Numbered from the stretch's first letter, positions 11,561-23,689 are shown. The stretch is 64,000 nt of DNA from Bolinopsis microptera (GCF_026151205.1 NC_087082.1:9804901-9868900), one strand, 5' to 3'. Numbers and translations are program-made. Notes: generated from the sequence alone by a model not told the origin.

Positions 11561-11635
11561 TTGGTTCCATCCTTATGTGGCAAAGAAGCTTCTTTGCCAC
11601 ATAAGGATGGAACCAAAGATAATTGTTATGTTTCT
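11542..11635. repeat. 94-bp perfect palindrome without spacer
   Basis: The sequence is exactly symmetric about 11588/11589 (centre GAAGCTTC), with 47-bp arms and no loop. A partial relative of one arm (CATCCTTATG followed by GGCAAAGAAG) occurs near 11731. Spacerless palindromes of this length are unstable in cells, so it may be recent or an assembly artefact. Confidence 0.95.
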
Positions 11636-11929
11636 CTTTATTACTGACATAACTGGCTCCCTAAATTCTTACTAAGACTTCATTAGAAACATTCCAAAAA
11701 AAGCAATCATTTGTAATACTTTTAGAAATCATCATCCTTATGCGGCAAAGAAGTGTTTTATAAATCTTTATTCCACTGGAAAGTTTTTAAAATATAGGAT
11801 AATGTTTTTGATAAAATTGTTTTTAAATATAATTGTATTTGATAAATAATTAATGTTGGTGGGGAAATATTTATTATATATTTTTTCACATAGTGCGATG
11901 ATATTTTGTAGACATGTGTGATGATTTAC

Positions 11930-12680
11930 CTGGGGACCCCAGGCTATTATGTTCCCAGGCTATTATGACCCCAGGCTATTATGTTCATAAAGATTCGGCG
12001 GAATGACAGGCTGAGCGCCGCCCAGTAAGAGAGATCATGCAATAAATGCCACCGAGGTTTATGATTCATAAACTCGGCTCAATTTTACTACGTATGTGGT
12101 TTATCGGGTCATGAATATCAAAGAAAACATTTACGGACACGTCCAATTGAGTTTGAGGATATTGGTAAACAAAAATAATAGCGTTTTCGACGATAGTGGC
12201 TTAATTTTTGCATCTATTAACCTAACACGTTCAGAAGTTCTGATCATTAGCCAGTTAGCCACGTGACCCATACTCCCGTCTACCATTTGACGGATGTTAC
12301 TCGTCTAAATTTCTTCGAAGTAGCGCGCCGCTTTCTTTTCGAAATGGCCCGATGGCAAATGCTACGAAGTAGCGCACGCCGGGCCAGACCATTATATAGA
12401 TACCATTATATTATATTAACAATGGTCAAGTCTACCATATGCACTGCTCAGAAATAAAATTTATTGTTGTTTGGCACTATAATGTTTAAAATGTCACATT
12501 TTTGTGACTTACTGACTTAGTTAACTGTAGCTGCTCAATTAACATTCCTTGGTCTGAAATATAGTAGATTATGTCAATCTCACAATTATAATACGCCATT
12601 AGTTAAAGGGTCCTCATGATCCAACGGTTATACGGCAATATTTGGTTAAATTTGTCACACTTATAATACGATACCTCTTT
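11930..12680. repeat. Dispersed repeat, paired with 15000-15310 and 16815-16905
   Basis: Positions 11930-12035 (GGGGACC(C/T)CAGGCTAT, then GATTCGGCGGAATGACA) recur at 16815-16905. Positions 12170-12680 (start GGTAAACAAAAATAATAGCG, later ACTGCTCAGAAATAAAA and CCAACGGTTATACGGCAATA) recur at 15003-15310 with deletions. These look like parts of one or two old dispersed elements. No coding sequence was found. Confidence 0.7.
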
Positions 12681-13544
12681 TTTACTGTATCATGGTGTCC
12701 ACAAGAACCTTTTAACTCACTACGTGATATTTATTCTATCGATTGCAGCCCTTAAATATATATTAGTTCCCTAATACACGCACTTGATTATTGATATTTG
12801 GTTAATGAGGTTAATTCTGTCACATTTTATGGCACTTTAAATTTTGGATGCATTGCCGAAATCATTTATATCTGATTTTGGTTTGAAAAGCGGTAAAACT
12901 CCATATAAGGAGTATGGATGATTCAAGATAGGGCAGTTGATGTTAAAATTGTCACAAAAATGATGTGACGAAGTCAACATTTCTTGTCCCTATTTTTAAG
13001 AACTATGCCTCTATTAGAATTCAATTATCTTTCAGAAATAATTGGTAGATTATTGGGTATTAGCGTAGTATTTATTTTAGAATATTCTAGTTAAGTGGAA
13101 AATAACGTGTTAGTCAGGTTCTTTAGGTTAGGTTAGTTATTAAACAGACTGCGCCGCGCGGTACCACGTGGTTTGCCATGTGGTACCACGTGACACAGTG
13201 TTGTAAGATGCTCGCTTGCCCCGTTAGAGGTAGTTCTTGAAGTAGCAAGTTAGGTTACGGTTAAAAAAGTTTACCGCTGCTCGAGAACACTGTGACGTGG
13301 CCGACGAGCTACTAGTTTTATTTGTTCGTCAAAGTTTATATATTTTTACTTTCGGAACTTATTGTTCGAATTTTCTGTTTATTTTTTGCATCCCTAACTT
13401 AGGATTCAAATTATAGTCATTCGATCGAATTGAAAGTAACTTCTTGTGTATAAGAGCACTTCTTGTGTATAAGAGTTTAGAGTGATACCCGTTTTATCGT
13501 ATTTATAATCCTGTTATAGTGTTACAGCAATGACTGCTTGTGAA
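12681..13544. other. Unannotated AT-rich stretch
   Basis: No gene was recognised. There is a short palindromic cluster of GGTACCACGTG motifs near 13160-13190. Confidence 0.4.
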
Positions 13545-13554
13545 GGTTTGTGGT

Positions 13555-13700
13555 TCCATTATTGTACGATACTAATTATCGTACCTCCGTATTTAACTCA
13601 TTATACGATACTACATATATCGTATCTTCCTATTTAACTAATCATACGATAATAAATATCGTATCCACCGTGTTGAACTAGTGTATGATACTGTTTACCG
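13555..13700. repeat. About 41-bp tandem repeat, each unit a small hairpin
   Basis: Four units, starting near 13562, 13601, 13643 and 13683. Each contains an inverted pair such as TACGATA...TATCGTA with a 4-6 base loop, followed by a spacer like CCTATTTAACTAATC. The fourth copy is degenerate. Confidence 0.75.
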
Positions 13701-13724
13701 TAGGTTCGTTATTGTGATTATTGT

Positions 13725-13965
13725 GGTTCTGCCCGAGGTGTGCCCGAGGTGTGCTTTCTGCGGTGCCCACCTGGGTGTGCCCCGGGTGTGCCCACCTGTT
13801 CTTTTCCCAAGGTTTCCCAATTACCATGCCCGAATTTTGCCCGAGATGTGCCCGAGGTGTGCCCCAGGTGGTTCTGCCCGAGGTGTGCTTTCTGCCCGAG
13901 ATGTGCCCAAGTTTGTGCCCCAGGTGTGCCCGAGGTGTGCCCCAGATGTGCATCGGCAGATTACC
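13725..13965. repeat. GC-rich minisatellite, roughly 12-bp unit
   Basis: Imperfect tandem copies of CCCGAGGTGTGC / CCCGAGATGTGC / CCCAGGTGTGC. All six frames over it stay open because of the unit length, so the apparent ORFs are not genes. Confidence 0.8.
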
Positions 13966-13989
13966 GAGTTACCCAAAAAATCATAAAAT

Positions 13990-15000
13990 AATAAATATCA
14001 ATGCAACACAGACCCCTTGAGTCTTGAAGCTGTCACTGCCTGGCTCAGCGCAAACCTGTTATGTAATTATTGGACTCCAGCAAACGCCAAACCTGTCTCC
14101 ACTTTTGCCGCTAAAAACATAATCATAACAGGTTACGATAACCTGTATTTAGTTAAACCACCTCATGTTCCAAATTCATTTGTGCTACTTTTATCCGGGT
14201 TCTGCAAGCGACTTGAAGAATCTAGACGGATCACCTTTGAGTTCCAGGAATCCAGCCTTCTAAAAACAACATTGCACCAATTAGGAGTGTCCTCTTACTT
14301 GTGAAAATAGTTGCCCCGGACGTGGCCGCGACCACCTCCCAATTACCTAGGTGACCGCATTCCGCGGGTGGGCGATTGAGATTCAATATGTACCAGATAT
14401 TTTGTTAAGAGTTCAGTTATTGTATTCACGATTTACTATACGCATCTCTTAAAGACTTTATCATCAATCATGATCGTGTCTCTATTGGTTATTATGTAAG
14501 TAAAGTACTTCAAGCTATTACAAACCCACTTCCGTTGTAGTACTTCTGCGGGCAAACAAGGGACTTCCGAGCAAGGCCAAAGCATGGGAGATATGTCTCT
14601 ATGCGGGGATGGGCCTAGGTTGAGTTCCTAGTGTGGGATTTAGCGAAAGTTCCTGTTGAAGAATCCTAGGAGGTTACCCAAAAAGGTTGTCCCTATCTAT
14701 AAGTCTTGTCGACTGTTACACAAATTTGAAGATATGGTTGAGTTTACTGTTGTTAAGATCCTCCATACGCGTCATGATCTGGATGCACTTGCAGAGGAGG
14801 TGCTGGGATGTTTCTGGAACATCTAAGTTCTACTCGATATGAATATTGAATACCTAGTAAGTTGAGTTAATCTGAGATGTTCAGAACGAACCGTGAGTTA
14901 AAACTGGTGTTGTTAAGCGCTTTAAATGAATCTGAGAGGAATTAATGATTGATGGAGATCTTAAGTTATCATTCTACAAGCCTTTTTCGAGCCCAATAAA
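13990..15000. other. Stretch without recognised features
   Basis: Short ORFs here show no family resemblance or exon signals that I can support. Confidence 0.4.
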
Positions 15001-15489
15001 ATAGGTAAACAAAAATAATAGCGTTTTAGACGGTTAGTGGCTTAATTTTGGCATATATTAACCTAACATGTTCAGAAGTTCTGAACATTAGCATCTGAAC
15101 ATTAACCACGTAACCCATACTCCTATATGCACTGCTCAGAAATAAAACTTATTGTTGTTTGGCACTAATGTCACATTTTTGTGACTACATGTAGGTGCCC
15201 AATTAAAATTCCTTGGTCTGAAATTTAGTAGATTAGGTCAATCATTTAACAATTATAATACACCATTAGTTAAAGGCCAGGGTACTGACCCAACGGTTAT
15301 ACGGCAATATTTAAGGATAACTTCGTACTGGTCAAAAGGCCATAAAAGCATTCGACCCAGTCAAAAAAGGTTTAATGATATATCCCTCATACCACGGCTT
15401 TCGTGGAAAGTCATGTTACTAAGTTGATGACTTGGTGTCAGTAAAATGGCAATATATATCGTCTCGCTTCATATATCTATATATATATA

Positions 15490-15606
15490 TTATCGGACAT
15501 AATTACCGCAGACATTACTTTCACGCTGAAGACCTTAGCGTGAACAATTATGTCCGTGAAAAATTTGGGTCGTGAAAAACTTGTCCGCGACAATTATGTC
15601 CGATAA
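15490..15606. mobile_element. 117-bp inverted-repeat element
   Basis: The ends are TTATCGGACATAATT and its exact reverse complement. Internal inverted pieces (TTCACGCTGAAG...CTTAGCGTGAA) make the unit fold back on itself. It sits at the end of an AT dinucleotide run. It is a MITE-like unit with no coding capacity. Confidence 0.75.
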
Positions 15607-16129
15607 CTATAAGGTAGTAAGTTAATGAGCCATCTCGAGTTTTCTTTTTTAAATACAGCTCATTACACTGCATTCTGATTTCTGGTTGATAGCGGTTCAG
15701 AGGAAGCTCCGCAGTTGATCATCTCTCAACGGATTCTGGGTATTAGGTTAGCAGCATGTATGATGTTACCATCCCTCGAGCTATTTCGTTTTATTTTACT
15801 GGTACGCATTTCCTTTTTCCTGGAATTATGTGAATATTTTAACTATATTCTGATCGAGTTTGTAGAATGTAGATGCTTCATTATATTAGTCTCTATGTTT
15901 TCTGCATTCTGCACAGTTGCATTAGAATCTATAAATATATGGGCTGTCTAATAAATATCTTGCTCAGCTAATCGCAACATTGAACACAAAGTGAGCCCCC
16001 TCACTCCTCAGTCGTTGATCTTGATCATGACTTCATTAACTAGATCACACAATCTTAATCAATAATCTCAGGCCGAAGGCCGGCTTACACTAGTCACACT
16101 CACAGGAGGACCAAAGTGCCAAGAAACTG
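15607..16129. other. Stretch without recognised features
   Basis: No gene is supported. A small GGCC-GAA-GGCC hairpin lies near 16071. Confidence 0.4.
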
Positions 16130-16325
16130 CTGCTAAGTGCTAACTGCTGCTCACTGCTGCTAACTGCTGCTCACTGCTGTTAACCGCTGCTAACTGCTGC
16201 TATTTGCTGCTAACTGCTGCTAACTGCTGCCAACTGCTGCTCACTGCTGCTAACTGCTGCTCACTGCTGCTAACTGCTGCTAACTGCTGCTCACTGCTGA
16301 TCACTGTTGCTCACTTCTGCTGTCG
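16130..16325. repeat. CTGCTAACTG/CTGCTCACTG minisatellite
   Basis: Tandem copies of 7-10 bp CTGCTAA and CTGCTCA units over about 200 bp, becoming degenerate towards 16320. Confidence 0.9.
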
Positions 16326-16490
16326 CGCGCCCCATTTGCACTTGGCCCTTAAACTATAGTGATGTCATAAATTTTACCTGTACTTTTACTTTTACTTGAT
16401 CATAACCCTAACCCAAACCTTTACAATAACAAAAGCATATGCGTTTGAAAATACATCGATTCAAGTTGGTTTCAACTGTCGGGACTCGGG

Positions 16491-16612
16491 CCCTTTTTGT
16501 ATCACGTGGTGACCCCCACGGTCGTTTCACTATAGCGTCTTCGACGCTACAGGGGGAGCCGCGCACTTCGTGCGCGGCGGGTCATACAACGTATGACAAG
16601 GCCCTTTTAGAA
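16491..16612. repeat. Three-hairpin GC-rich repeat module, intact copy
   Basis: The left part reads GTATCACGTGGTGACCCCC then ACGGTCGTTTCACTATAG. Three consecutive perfect hairpins with 3-base loops follow: TAGCGTC-TTC-GACGCTA (16533-16549), CCGCGCAC-TTC-GTGCGCGG (16559-16577) and CATAC-AAC-GTATG (16583-16595). The module is bounded by GGGCCC-like sequence on both sides. Other copies or pieces: 9118-9195, 17458-17535, 17690-17735, 31290-31372 and 37034-37070. Confidence 0.85.
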
Positions 16613-16814
16613 CAATCTCGAAGATCGATATATTCGACTGTATAGATATTCGACTGTATAGAGTGATTTAGCACACTAAAGTGATTTAGCACGCTTGCAT
16701 CGCGCCACAAGTTTTTCTTAACATGTAACACTATAACAACTACTATATATACTTATAGCATATAAAAACTCGCAAGACTTCGATAGTATGCAGTGGCGCA
16801 GTGCATGTTACGAA

Positions 16815-16905
16815 TTACCTCAACCTGGGGACCTCAGGCTATCACAAATCATGTTCAAAGAGATTCGGCGGAATGACAAGCTGAGCGCGGCCCAGTAAGC
16901 TACGA
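16815..16905. repeat. Second copy of the GATTCGGCGGAATGACA repeat
   Basis: Matches 11930-12035, including GGGGACCTCAGGCTATCA and GATTCGGCGGAATGACAAG. A weaker relative lies near 47815-47880. Confidence 0.7.
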
Positions 16906-17030
16906 ATACATAATATTAATTACTGTTAAAAACCCGCCGTTTAGCCGTCGACGACACAATTTATTTTTACTGTTTTAGAATTTGTTATGTTAATGGTTAA
17001 TAATGCCAAACATTAATCTTTCTCCTTAAG

Positions 17031-17464
17031 CAAGGGGTCGTTCACATATACGTAATCAGCCGAGGGTAGAGGGGGTTCCCGAATACTTAAAGGAGGGGGA
17101 GGGGGGTTGGCTGTTGATTACGTAATCAAAGTTTTACCGTCTAGAATGATAACGATTTGACAATAATAATATTTCAATGCAAATTCCACTCAATTTCACC
17201 TTGATAGTGATAAAATTTAGGAATGGATCGGCAATCGGGTATCCGGCTGCTATTATATACTAAAGTAGTTTGGAACTGGAAGGTAAGTAGTAGTAACTGT
17301 AAGGTGCTTGGCCGGGTATCATAACAATGATTACGTAATTTTGCTGCCAGGAGGGGGGGGGGGTGGGTCTTGATTACGCCTACGGTTGATTACCGAGGGG
17401 GGGGGGGGGGGGTAAAAATTGCTAAAATATTGATTACGTAATATAATTATATGAACGACCCTTG
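17031..17464. mobile_element. 434-bp MITE with ATTACGTAATCA termini
   Basis: The left end is CAAGGGGTCGTTCACATA and the right end read in reverse is CAAGGGTCGTTCATATA. Both are followed within a few bases by TACGTAATCA. The interior has several further ATTACGTAATC palindromes and three long G runs. The right end abuts a hairpin module, suggesting nested insertion. Confidence 0.8.
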
Positions 17465-17535
17465 TCATACGTTGTATGACCCGCCGCGCACGAAGTGCGC
17501 GACTCCCCCTGTAGCGTCGAAGACGCTACTATAGT
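17458..17535. repeat. Hairpin module, minus-strand copy
   Basis: Contains the three triloop hairpins in reverse order: CATACGTTGTATG, then GCGCACGAAGTGCGC, then TAGCGTCGAAGACGCTA. The left part of the module reappears in the other orientation at 17690-17735. Confidence 0.8.
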
Positions 17536-18065
17536 AGGTAGTGCGCCATCGACAGTGAGCCGCGCGTGCCGACTGTAGGATGGTTTTTTAGCGCTAATTT
17601 CGGCCAGCACAATTTTCTTCAAACAAATAGATATTGAGTATCTTTCCCGACCTCCAATTGCAACAAAAATTGGTCACCGCGCCAGAAGTTGTATCACGCG
17701 GTGACCCCCACTGCCGCTTCACTATAGTGGGTGTCATCCGAATTGCGAGATTCGCGAGAAATCTCAGGTGCAACTGTACGAGAAGAACTCGCGTGCGCGA
17801 GATGATAGATTCAATACTTAATTGTTACCGCGTGTACGGTAGAGTCACATTTAGAAGGTTCTAGACTATTTGACGTTGTATGTTGACTTCTTCGATGATG
17901 TGATCACAATTAACAGAAAAGCTTAACCCTCAACTATTCACAATTTTTGAACTTGCAGCTCTCCCTCTATCTTATTCTTACTTGCTTACTTGGGGACCCC
18001 GGGCTTTGGTGTTTAGTGTCTGATCACGTAAGTCCCGGTATTGAATTTGAGACAGGAAAGCATTT

Positions 18066-18175
18066 TACAAATTAGAATTAGAATAAGAGTCAAATTTAAA
18101 CAGCAATATAATAGAAATAGTAAATAAATTAAAAATGCTTCGATCTGCTGTGCAGGACATCAAAATTAGTATTTT
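18066..18175 (-). mobile_element. LINE 3' tail, same family as 7210-7312
   Basis: On the minus strand GATGTCCTGCACAGCAGATC is followed by an AT-rich segment and ends in ATTCTAATTCTAATT, matching the end of the LINE fragment at 6600-7312. Only the extreme 3' end is present. Confidence 0.75.
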
Positions 18176-18555
18176 AATCAGAAAACATATTCCAAATTAA
18201 ATCAGTAAAGCCATAATTTTAGTCACAATCAACAATATTTACAGAATGGACCACATATAATTAAAACTTGTACAATTGGTATCCTGGAGATGATAGATAA
18301 CACAACTAAAATTCATCTGCATCATAAATTAATGAAAATATACGGATGCCTCAGCGCTTCAAATGTCAAAGAACTAAATTTTGCAGTAATTTTAAAGTAA
18401 ATATTTGGTTCCATATCAGGTATCAACTATTAAAGGGCATGCTAACAGGAAAATATACTGATATCAGACTGTTTCCGGTTCAACAGCCAAATCTCTAGAC
18501 GGGTACTCAGATTACTAGTCGTTTGTGATAAAATAAAGTGTGGTATGTGGTAGTA

Positions 18556-21500
18556 CTCTAGTAGCAGGGAATAGTTGAGTGTGCACTTCGATGTACACGA
18601 TTTCTGACAACACAGGGTTGTTTGTTAGATCATTCTTAACCAAAATCGTTTAGGTACGCAATTTGTGTCGCTAGACATAACCCTACAGGGCAACTTTTCT
18701 AAATTACCCTCAGTCGCGTATACGGGATTTTTGTATTTCAGCTCCTGAAGGTCATACAGACTTCAATTTTAGCTTAAAATTACCGCAATGGCCATATTTA
18801 TATACAAGTTATGAAGCAACATAAGGTCTCCAGTGCTTTGTTTTATAGATATTGACAAAAAACTGTTTTTTGGCTCAGCAAACCAAAAATGGGACTGAAT
18901 TTTGGTAACTTGAACTAGGAAGATCGTAGAGACTTGAATTTTAGCTTAAAATGAGCGCAAACATCACATTTATATACAACTTATAAAGCAATATAAGCCC
19001 TTTAATGCTTATTTGTTAAGATATTGACAAAAATCGGTCATTTTGGCTACACGCGTGAGGAAAAATACCAAATTGGGCAACAACTTTGGTCTTTTTTTGA
19101 CCAGTTTTGTGCTCAAGTTATTAAAATGTGCTTTGATGTTGTAGATCGGGTGTTTTCTTCCAATATGGGTTTCGGTATAAATCCAGAAGCACCCGGTTCA
19201 TGGGTGATAGGGGTTAAAAACCCTAAAATGTCAGGCGATGGGCGAGACAATTGTCTGAATTTGGTTATAAAAACACTTGCACTCTTTGCTAGGGTTTGCT
19301 TTTTTCTGCTACATTGATCCGATTTCTAACTACTAATCATCCCCCACTACATCATTCTCTTTTAGATACATGATTTCTATAAGTTCTTAAAGGTACATCC
19401 GGCATGATGTAAAGTCTATATCAAAGCATTTTAATGTGGTCTTAACAAGTTGCAAGATATTCAAGTTCACTAATAAAATAAAGATTGTAGTAAATCCTTC
19501 TTTTACATAATATTGAGCAATTGTGGGCTTTTTGAGGGGGAGGCTATAAAATGGCCAAATATAACTTTAAAGTAAACGACCCAATAATAATATTAAACGT
19601 AGAATGAAACTACTTAAAACTTATACAGATTCATGGTATCCTGTTTCAAGACGCTTGCTCCTGATTTTTAGCAACAATATCAACTGACCCCACGACGTTG
19701 TAATATAATTGTGGGTAGGCAATCACTTGATCTATAAATTTTGAACGGTAGTTTGTAAAAATAATTACATTCTACAAACATTATACGCTCCTACTATGCA
19801 ATTACTAGTCCTGGACTAACTCCCAATCATCTGTCCATATAATGGTGTTTCTGGGCAGATAGATGGTGTATGATGCCCTCATGCTAATTTCAGCGATCTT
19901 CGTGCAGGCCTTTTTCTCTTTAGTGTTTACGATCAGGTGCAGTGGTTCATAAATGTTTGGAGGATGCAGTTGTAAATGCCTCGAACTGCTACTGTCTGGA
20001 GCTTGCAATCTCTTCTGTCAATTTTACGGCCAGGTAGCGCAGTTGGTTAGCCAGCTTTGCAATCGTGAGGTTGCGGGTTCAAATCCCACTGCCTGCCTGG
20101 TCGTGGGGTGAGTGTCGTTGACATTCAGCTAAGGATCGTGAGTGGTCTATGCAGCCCCCGGTCTACTCAGCCGAATACTCGAGAAATCGGGTGTGAGGGT
20201 TAAATGAGGAGCTGCACATTGCAGCAAAGTCTCGGGCGAAGAAAGTATGGTACACACTACCTTAACCGTCACTGGCTAAAAACAAATCCTTCGGCTTCCT
20301 GTAATTGGCTGGTTGCACTTGTGTAACAATATGGCTGTTGGAATACTCCGAAGTAAAATAAGTGTCTAGATTTTTAAAAAAAATTGCTGATATCTCTTCA
20401 TATTCTTTTCTCTTGATCAGAAAATTTCTCTTCATTCAGATGCACATTCTTCGCTTTATCTGAATAGATCACTACATCTGGTCTCAGTGGTATTACACTA
20501 GTTAATGTAATGTCTAACAATAACGTTTATAAGTGCTAAAATTTCGAACTAGCGGACCATATTCGGAGGAGAAATTTGGGACAGTTTTTTGCTTGGAAAT
20601 ACTGATTTAATCGAATTTTAACCACAAAAATGACTCCCAATAATATTCTTATGGAGAGTGTGGATAAATATTAAATATTTAAAATAATACAGCTTTGACT
20701 ATGAAGTTGCGTCAATAATCATGTAAAGAATAATAGATAACCTACAATCTTCGTTTGGTAAACCGATTTGGTATCTTTCCTCAAATGTGTAGCCAAAATT
20801 ACTCGATATGTAAAAGAACGATAACCTACAATCTTTGTTTTATTAGCGAACTTGAATATCTTGCAACTTGTTAAGACCACATTTAAATGCTTTGATATAG
20901 ACTTTACATCATGCCGGATGTACCTTTAAGAACTTATAGAAATCATGTATCTAAAAGAGAATGATGTAGAGGGGGATGATTAGTAGTTAGAAATCGGATC
21001 AATGTAGCAGAAAAAAGCAAACCCTAGCAAAGAGTGCAAGTGTTTTTATAACCAAATTCAGACAATTGTCTCGCCCATTGCCTGACATTTTAGGGTTTTT
21101 AACCCTTATCACCCATGAACCGGGTGCATCCGGATTTATACCGAAACCCATATTGGAAGAAAACACCCGATCTACAACATCAAAGCACATTTTAAAAACT
21201 TGAGCACAAAACTGGTCAAAAAAAGACCAAAGTTGTTGCCCAATTTGGTATTTTTCCTCACGCGTGTAGCCAAAATGACCGATTTTTGTCAATATCTTAA
21301 CAAATAAGCATTAAAGGGCTTATATTGCTTTATAAATTGTACATAAATGTGATGTTTGCGCTCATTTTAAGCTAAAATTCAAGTCTCTACGATCTTCCTA
21401 GTTCAAGTTACCAAAATTCAGTCCCATTTTTGGTTCGCTGAGCCAAAAAACAGTTTTTTGTCAATATCTATAAAACAAAGCACTGGAGACCTTATGTTGC

Positions 21501-21760
21501 TTCATAACTTGTATATAAATATGGCCGTTGCGGTAATTTTAAGCTAAAATTGAAGTCTGTATGACCTTCAGGAGCTGAAATACAAAAATCCCGTATACGC
21601 GACTGAGGGTAATTTAGAAAAGTTGCCCTGTAGGGTTATGTCTAGCGACACAAATTGCGTACCTAAACGATTTTGGTTAAGAATGATCTAACAAACAACC
21701 CTGTGTTGTCAGAAATCGTGTACATCGAAGTGCACACTCAACTATTCCCTGCTACTGGAG
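18556..21760. mobile_element. 3.2-kb element with about 940-bp terminal inverted arms
   Basis: The left arm (18556-about 19495) and right arm (about 20822-21760) are near-identical inverted copies. The termini CTCTAGTAGCAGGGAATAG (left) and CTCCAGTAGCAGGGAATAG (right, minus strand) are each flanked by TA, compatible with a TA target duplication. Arms contain internal repeats of about 120 bp (ATTTTAGCTTAAAAT, then TATATACAA, then GATATTGACAAAAA). Each arm carries the same 97-codon ORF (19024-19317 plus, 20999-21292 minus) starting MTKIGHFGYTREEKY. It has only a few substitutions and no recognised domain. No transposase was seen. A third arm lies at 63347-64000. The central part holds a SINE. 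Confidence 0.85.
20027..20370 (+). mobile_element. tRNA-derived SINE
   Basis: The tRNA-like head (20029-20101) has box A TAGCGCAGTTGG and box B GGTTCAAATCC, plus a plausible acceptor pairing (GCCAGG with CCTGGC-like ends). It is followed by a body that continues to about 20370 with ATACTCCGAAGTA near the 3' end. A headless relative is at 57290-57450. It lies between the arms of the long-inverted-repeat element. Confidence 0.8.
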
Positions 21761-22470
21761 TATAGATATTTATCTATATAGCATACTGTAAATCTAGATC
21801 TTTAAAACGAAGTAAGAGTTACCACGTTAGTCTTTTATCTCTCAGTTAAGTCTAAAATTCTGCTAATAATTGACCTTTTTTACCGACACGTTCTTACCAA
21901 AACAATTTAAATATACCCAACTACCATCTAGCTTACTCATAGAACACAACTCTGTATACTTTAAGTGGCCCTAACATTCAACCAAGGCAGAACATAGCTT
22001 AAGGACAAAACATCTGATACTCTTAACTTCAGACATCTTCTCTATAGCCTCTTTTCTAATAACAGAACAATCGTCAGGTAACATGGCAATTAGAATGTTA
22101 TGGGAATGTGCAAAGTAAGAATTATTTCCTAAAACAAATTTCCCTGTGAACTTTACCCGAAACGTGTTTCCTGACCAATGTTACTTCCTCAAACAAGCTA
22201 ACTATACCATAAATAACTGAGCTTTTATACTTGAAATTCAAATGAAGCGGTAAGTAAATATTGATAATATAACTAACTAATTTCCTTAGTTTAGGAGCAT
22301 CTCCTTACACACACAGTCATAGGTCCCAACCCAGCTTCTTCACGGTGTTTCTATCCAGGGGCTTGAATGTATGTCCCTAGAGAAGACATAAATGTCTCGT
22401 TGACTTAACGGTTGTCCTGAGAAGATTTCCGATATCGTGGGTAAACGAGTTGGGGCCGGATTTCTCTCCA
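21761..22470. other. Stretch without recognised features
   Basis: AT-rich. No gene or repeat boundary was found. Confidence 0.4.
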
Positions 22471-23215
22471 TCAAATGCAATGAATAAGTGTCTGAATGGC
22501 AGCTCTACCCTGCGAAGGCAGCAAATACATCTTTGCAATTCCCGTCCAATATTCTTCTCCAAGAAGGCAGTCATCAAGGTAACGACCAGATGGCTGCGCT
22601 ACAAGGGTCGTGAGTTCCTCAGTAACCTTCTGTCTAATCTTGTGTTGATCCAAGGCTAACGTACCTGGTTAGATAAACATTTTTACATCATTTACCTTTT
22701 TATATCAAGCAACTAAAAAAGTAATGAGTTATCAAAATCTTATACCTAAAATCCCATTTAATCGATAGGCTTGGATATTCGACTCGAAATCCCATATTTA
22801 TTTTAAAAGCGTTTAGTTGCCAAAAAAGAAAGATCTATGAAGTCAATAAAAAAAGCATTATACCTTTATCCTTTTTCCTGTCAAAGTAGAGCGACTCCAC
22901 TGTCAGATTCCAAGGCTATTCTAACGCATTCTCTTTAGATCGCTGCACAATTCCTCTCACCTTCTTTACTGTAAACTGCTTGTCAAACTCCATAAACTCG
23001 TTATATTTACAGGTAAGTCTAGCGCATACTTTGTTATTTACCCTGTGCACAGCTATCAAGGGTGCCAACCCGTCAAGATTGTCTATATTGTATCTTCTCT
23101 TCTTAGCAGAAGGGGTTCTAAAAGGAGTTCGAAGGAGTTCTTTTCGAGGTGGAGGTTCAGACGAGGGTTGAGGTTATGCTGGATGTTGAGGTTCTGCTGT
23201 AGGTTCAAATGGGAA
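22471..23215 (-). pseudogene. Decayed two-exon gene fragment, family unrecognised
   Basis: Minus-strand open segment about 23160-22864 reads SAKKRRYNIDNLDGLAPLIA, then VHRVNNKVCARLTCKY, then VKKVRGIVQRSKENALE. It meets an in-frame TAG at about 22915 and continues WNLTVESLYFDRKKDKG to a GTATAA donor. A 199-bp intron leads in matching phase to 22664-22471 (TLALDQHKIRQKVTEELTTL, then SGRYLDDCLLGEEYWTGIAK). The in-phase splice and protein-like composition indicate a real former gene. A second in-frame stop lies upstream near 23178. I do not recognise the family. Possible explanations are a pseudogene or a gene whose exon borders I have misplaced. Confidence 0.5.
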
Positions 23216-23689
23216 TACTTTTATGAAGTTAGATCCAGGAAACAATCATCGGATTTCTACAGTCTCCTGAAATATGTTATGTCACATTAGATGATACGGA
23301 AAGACACTGTAACGGGCAATCTATGATTTGTTCAAGCATACCCAAAAGGATTTCTTTCATAATAGCAGCTTATTAAAAACACAACATTAAGATTTATTTT
23401 AAAATCAACCTAAAACCACATGGCTCAGCAACAATTTCACCAAGTGCAGATCGATCAACATAGCATGTGATGATGTGACAAGTCGCCCCACGAAAAACCT
23501 CACCGAAAATCCACGCGGTGTTGGGTGGGTGGCTCGAACGAGAGGTGCATGGGTGTTTCTAACCTATGCATAGGAAGGGACTAGCCATCTCTACAACAAA
23601 GGAAAGGCTCTAATAGCCTCTACTAACCTCAGAACCGCAGCATAACCGCTTTTACCACAGGCAAATAACACCTTCCGCAGGAAACTAAC

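Noticed and set aside
13678-14020. Cysteine-rich ORFs in several frames
   Set aside because: A 12-bp repeat (multiple of three) keeps frames open. There is no start context or homologous domain.
20029-20101. Functional tRNA gene
   Set aside because: Boxes A and B are good, but a SINE body follows and a related body exists at 57290. It is best read as a SINE head.
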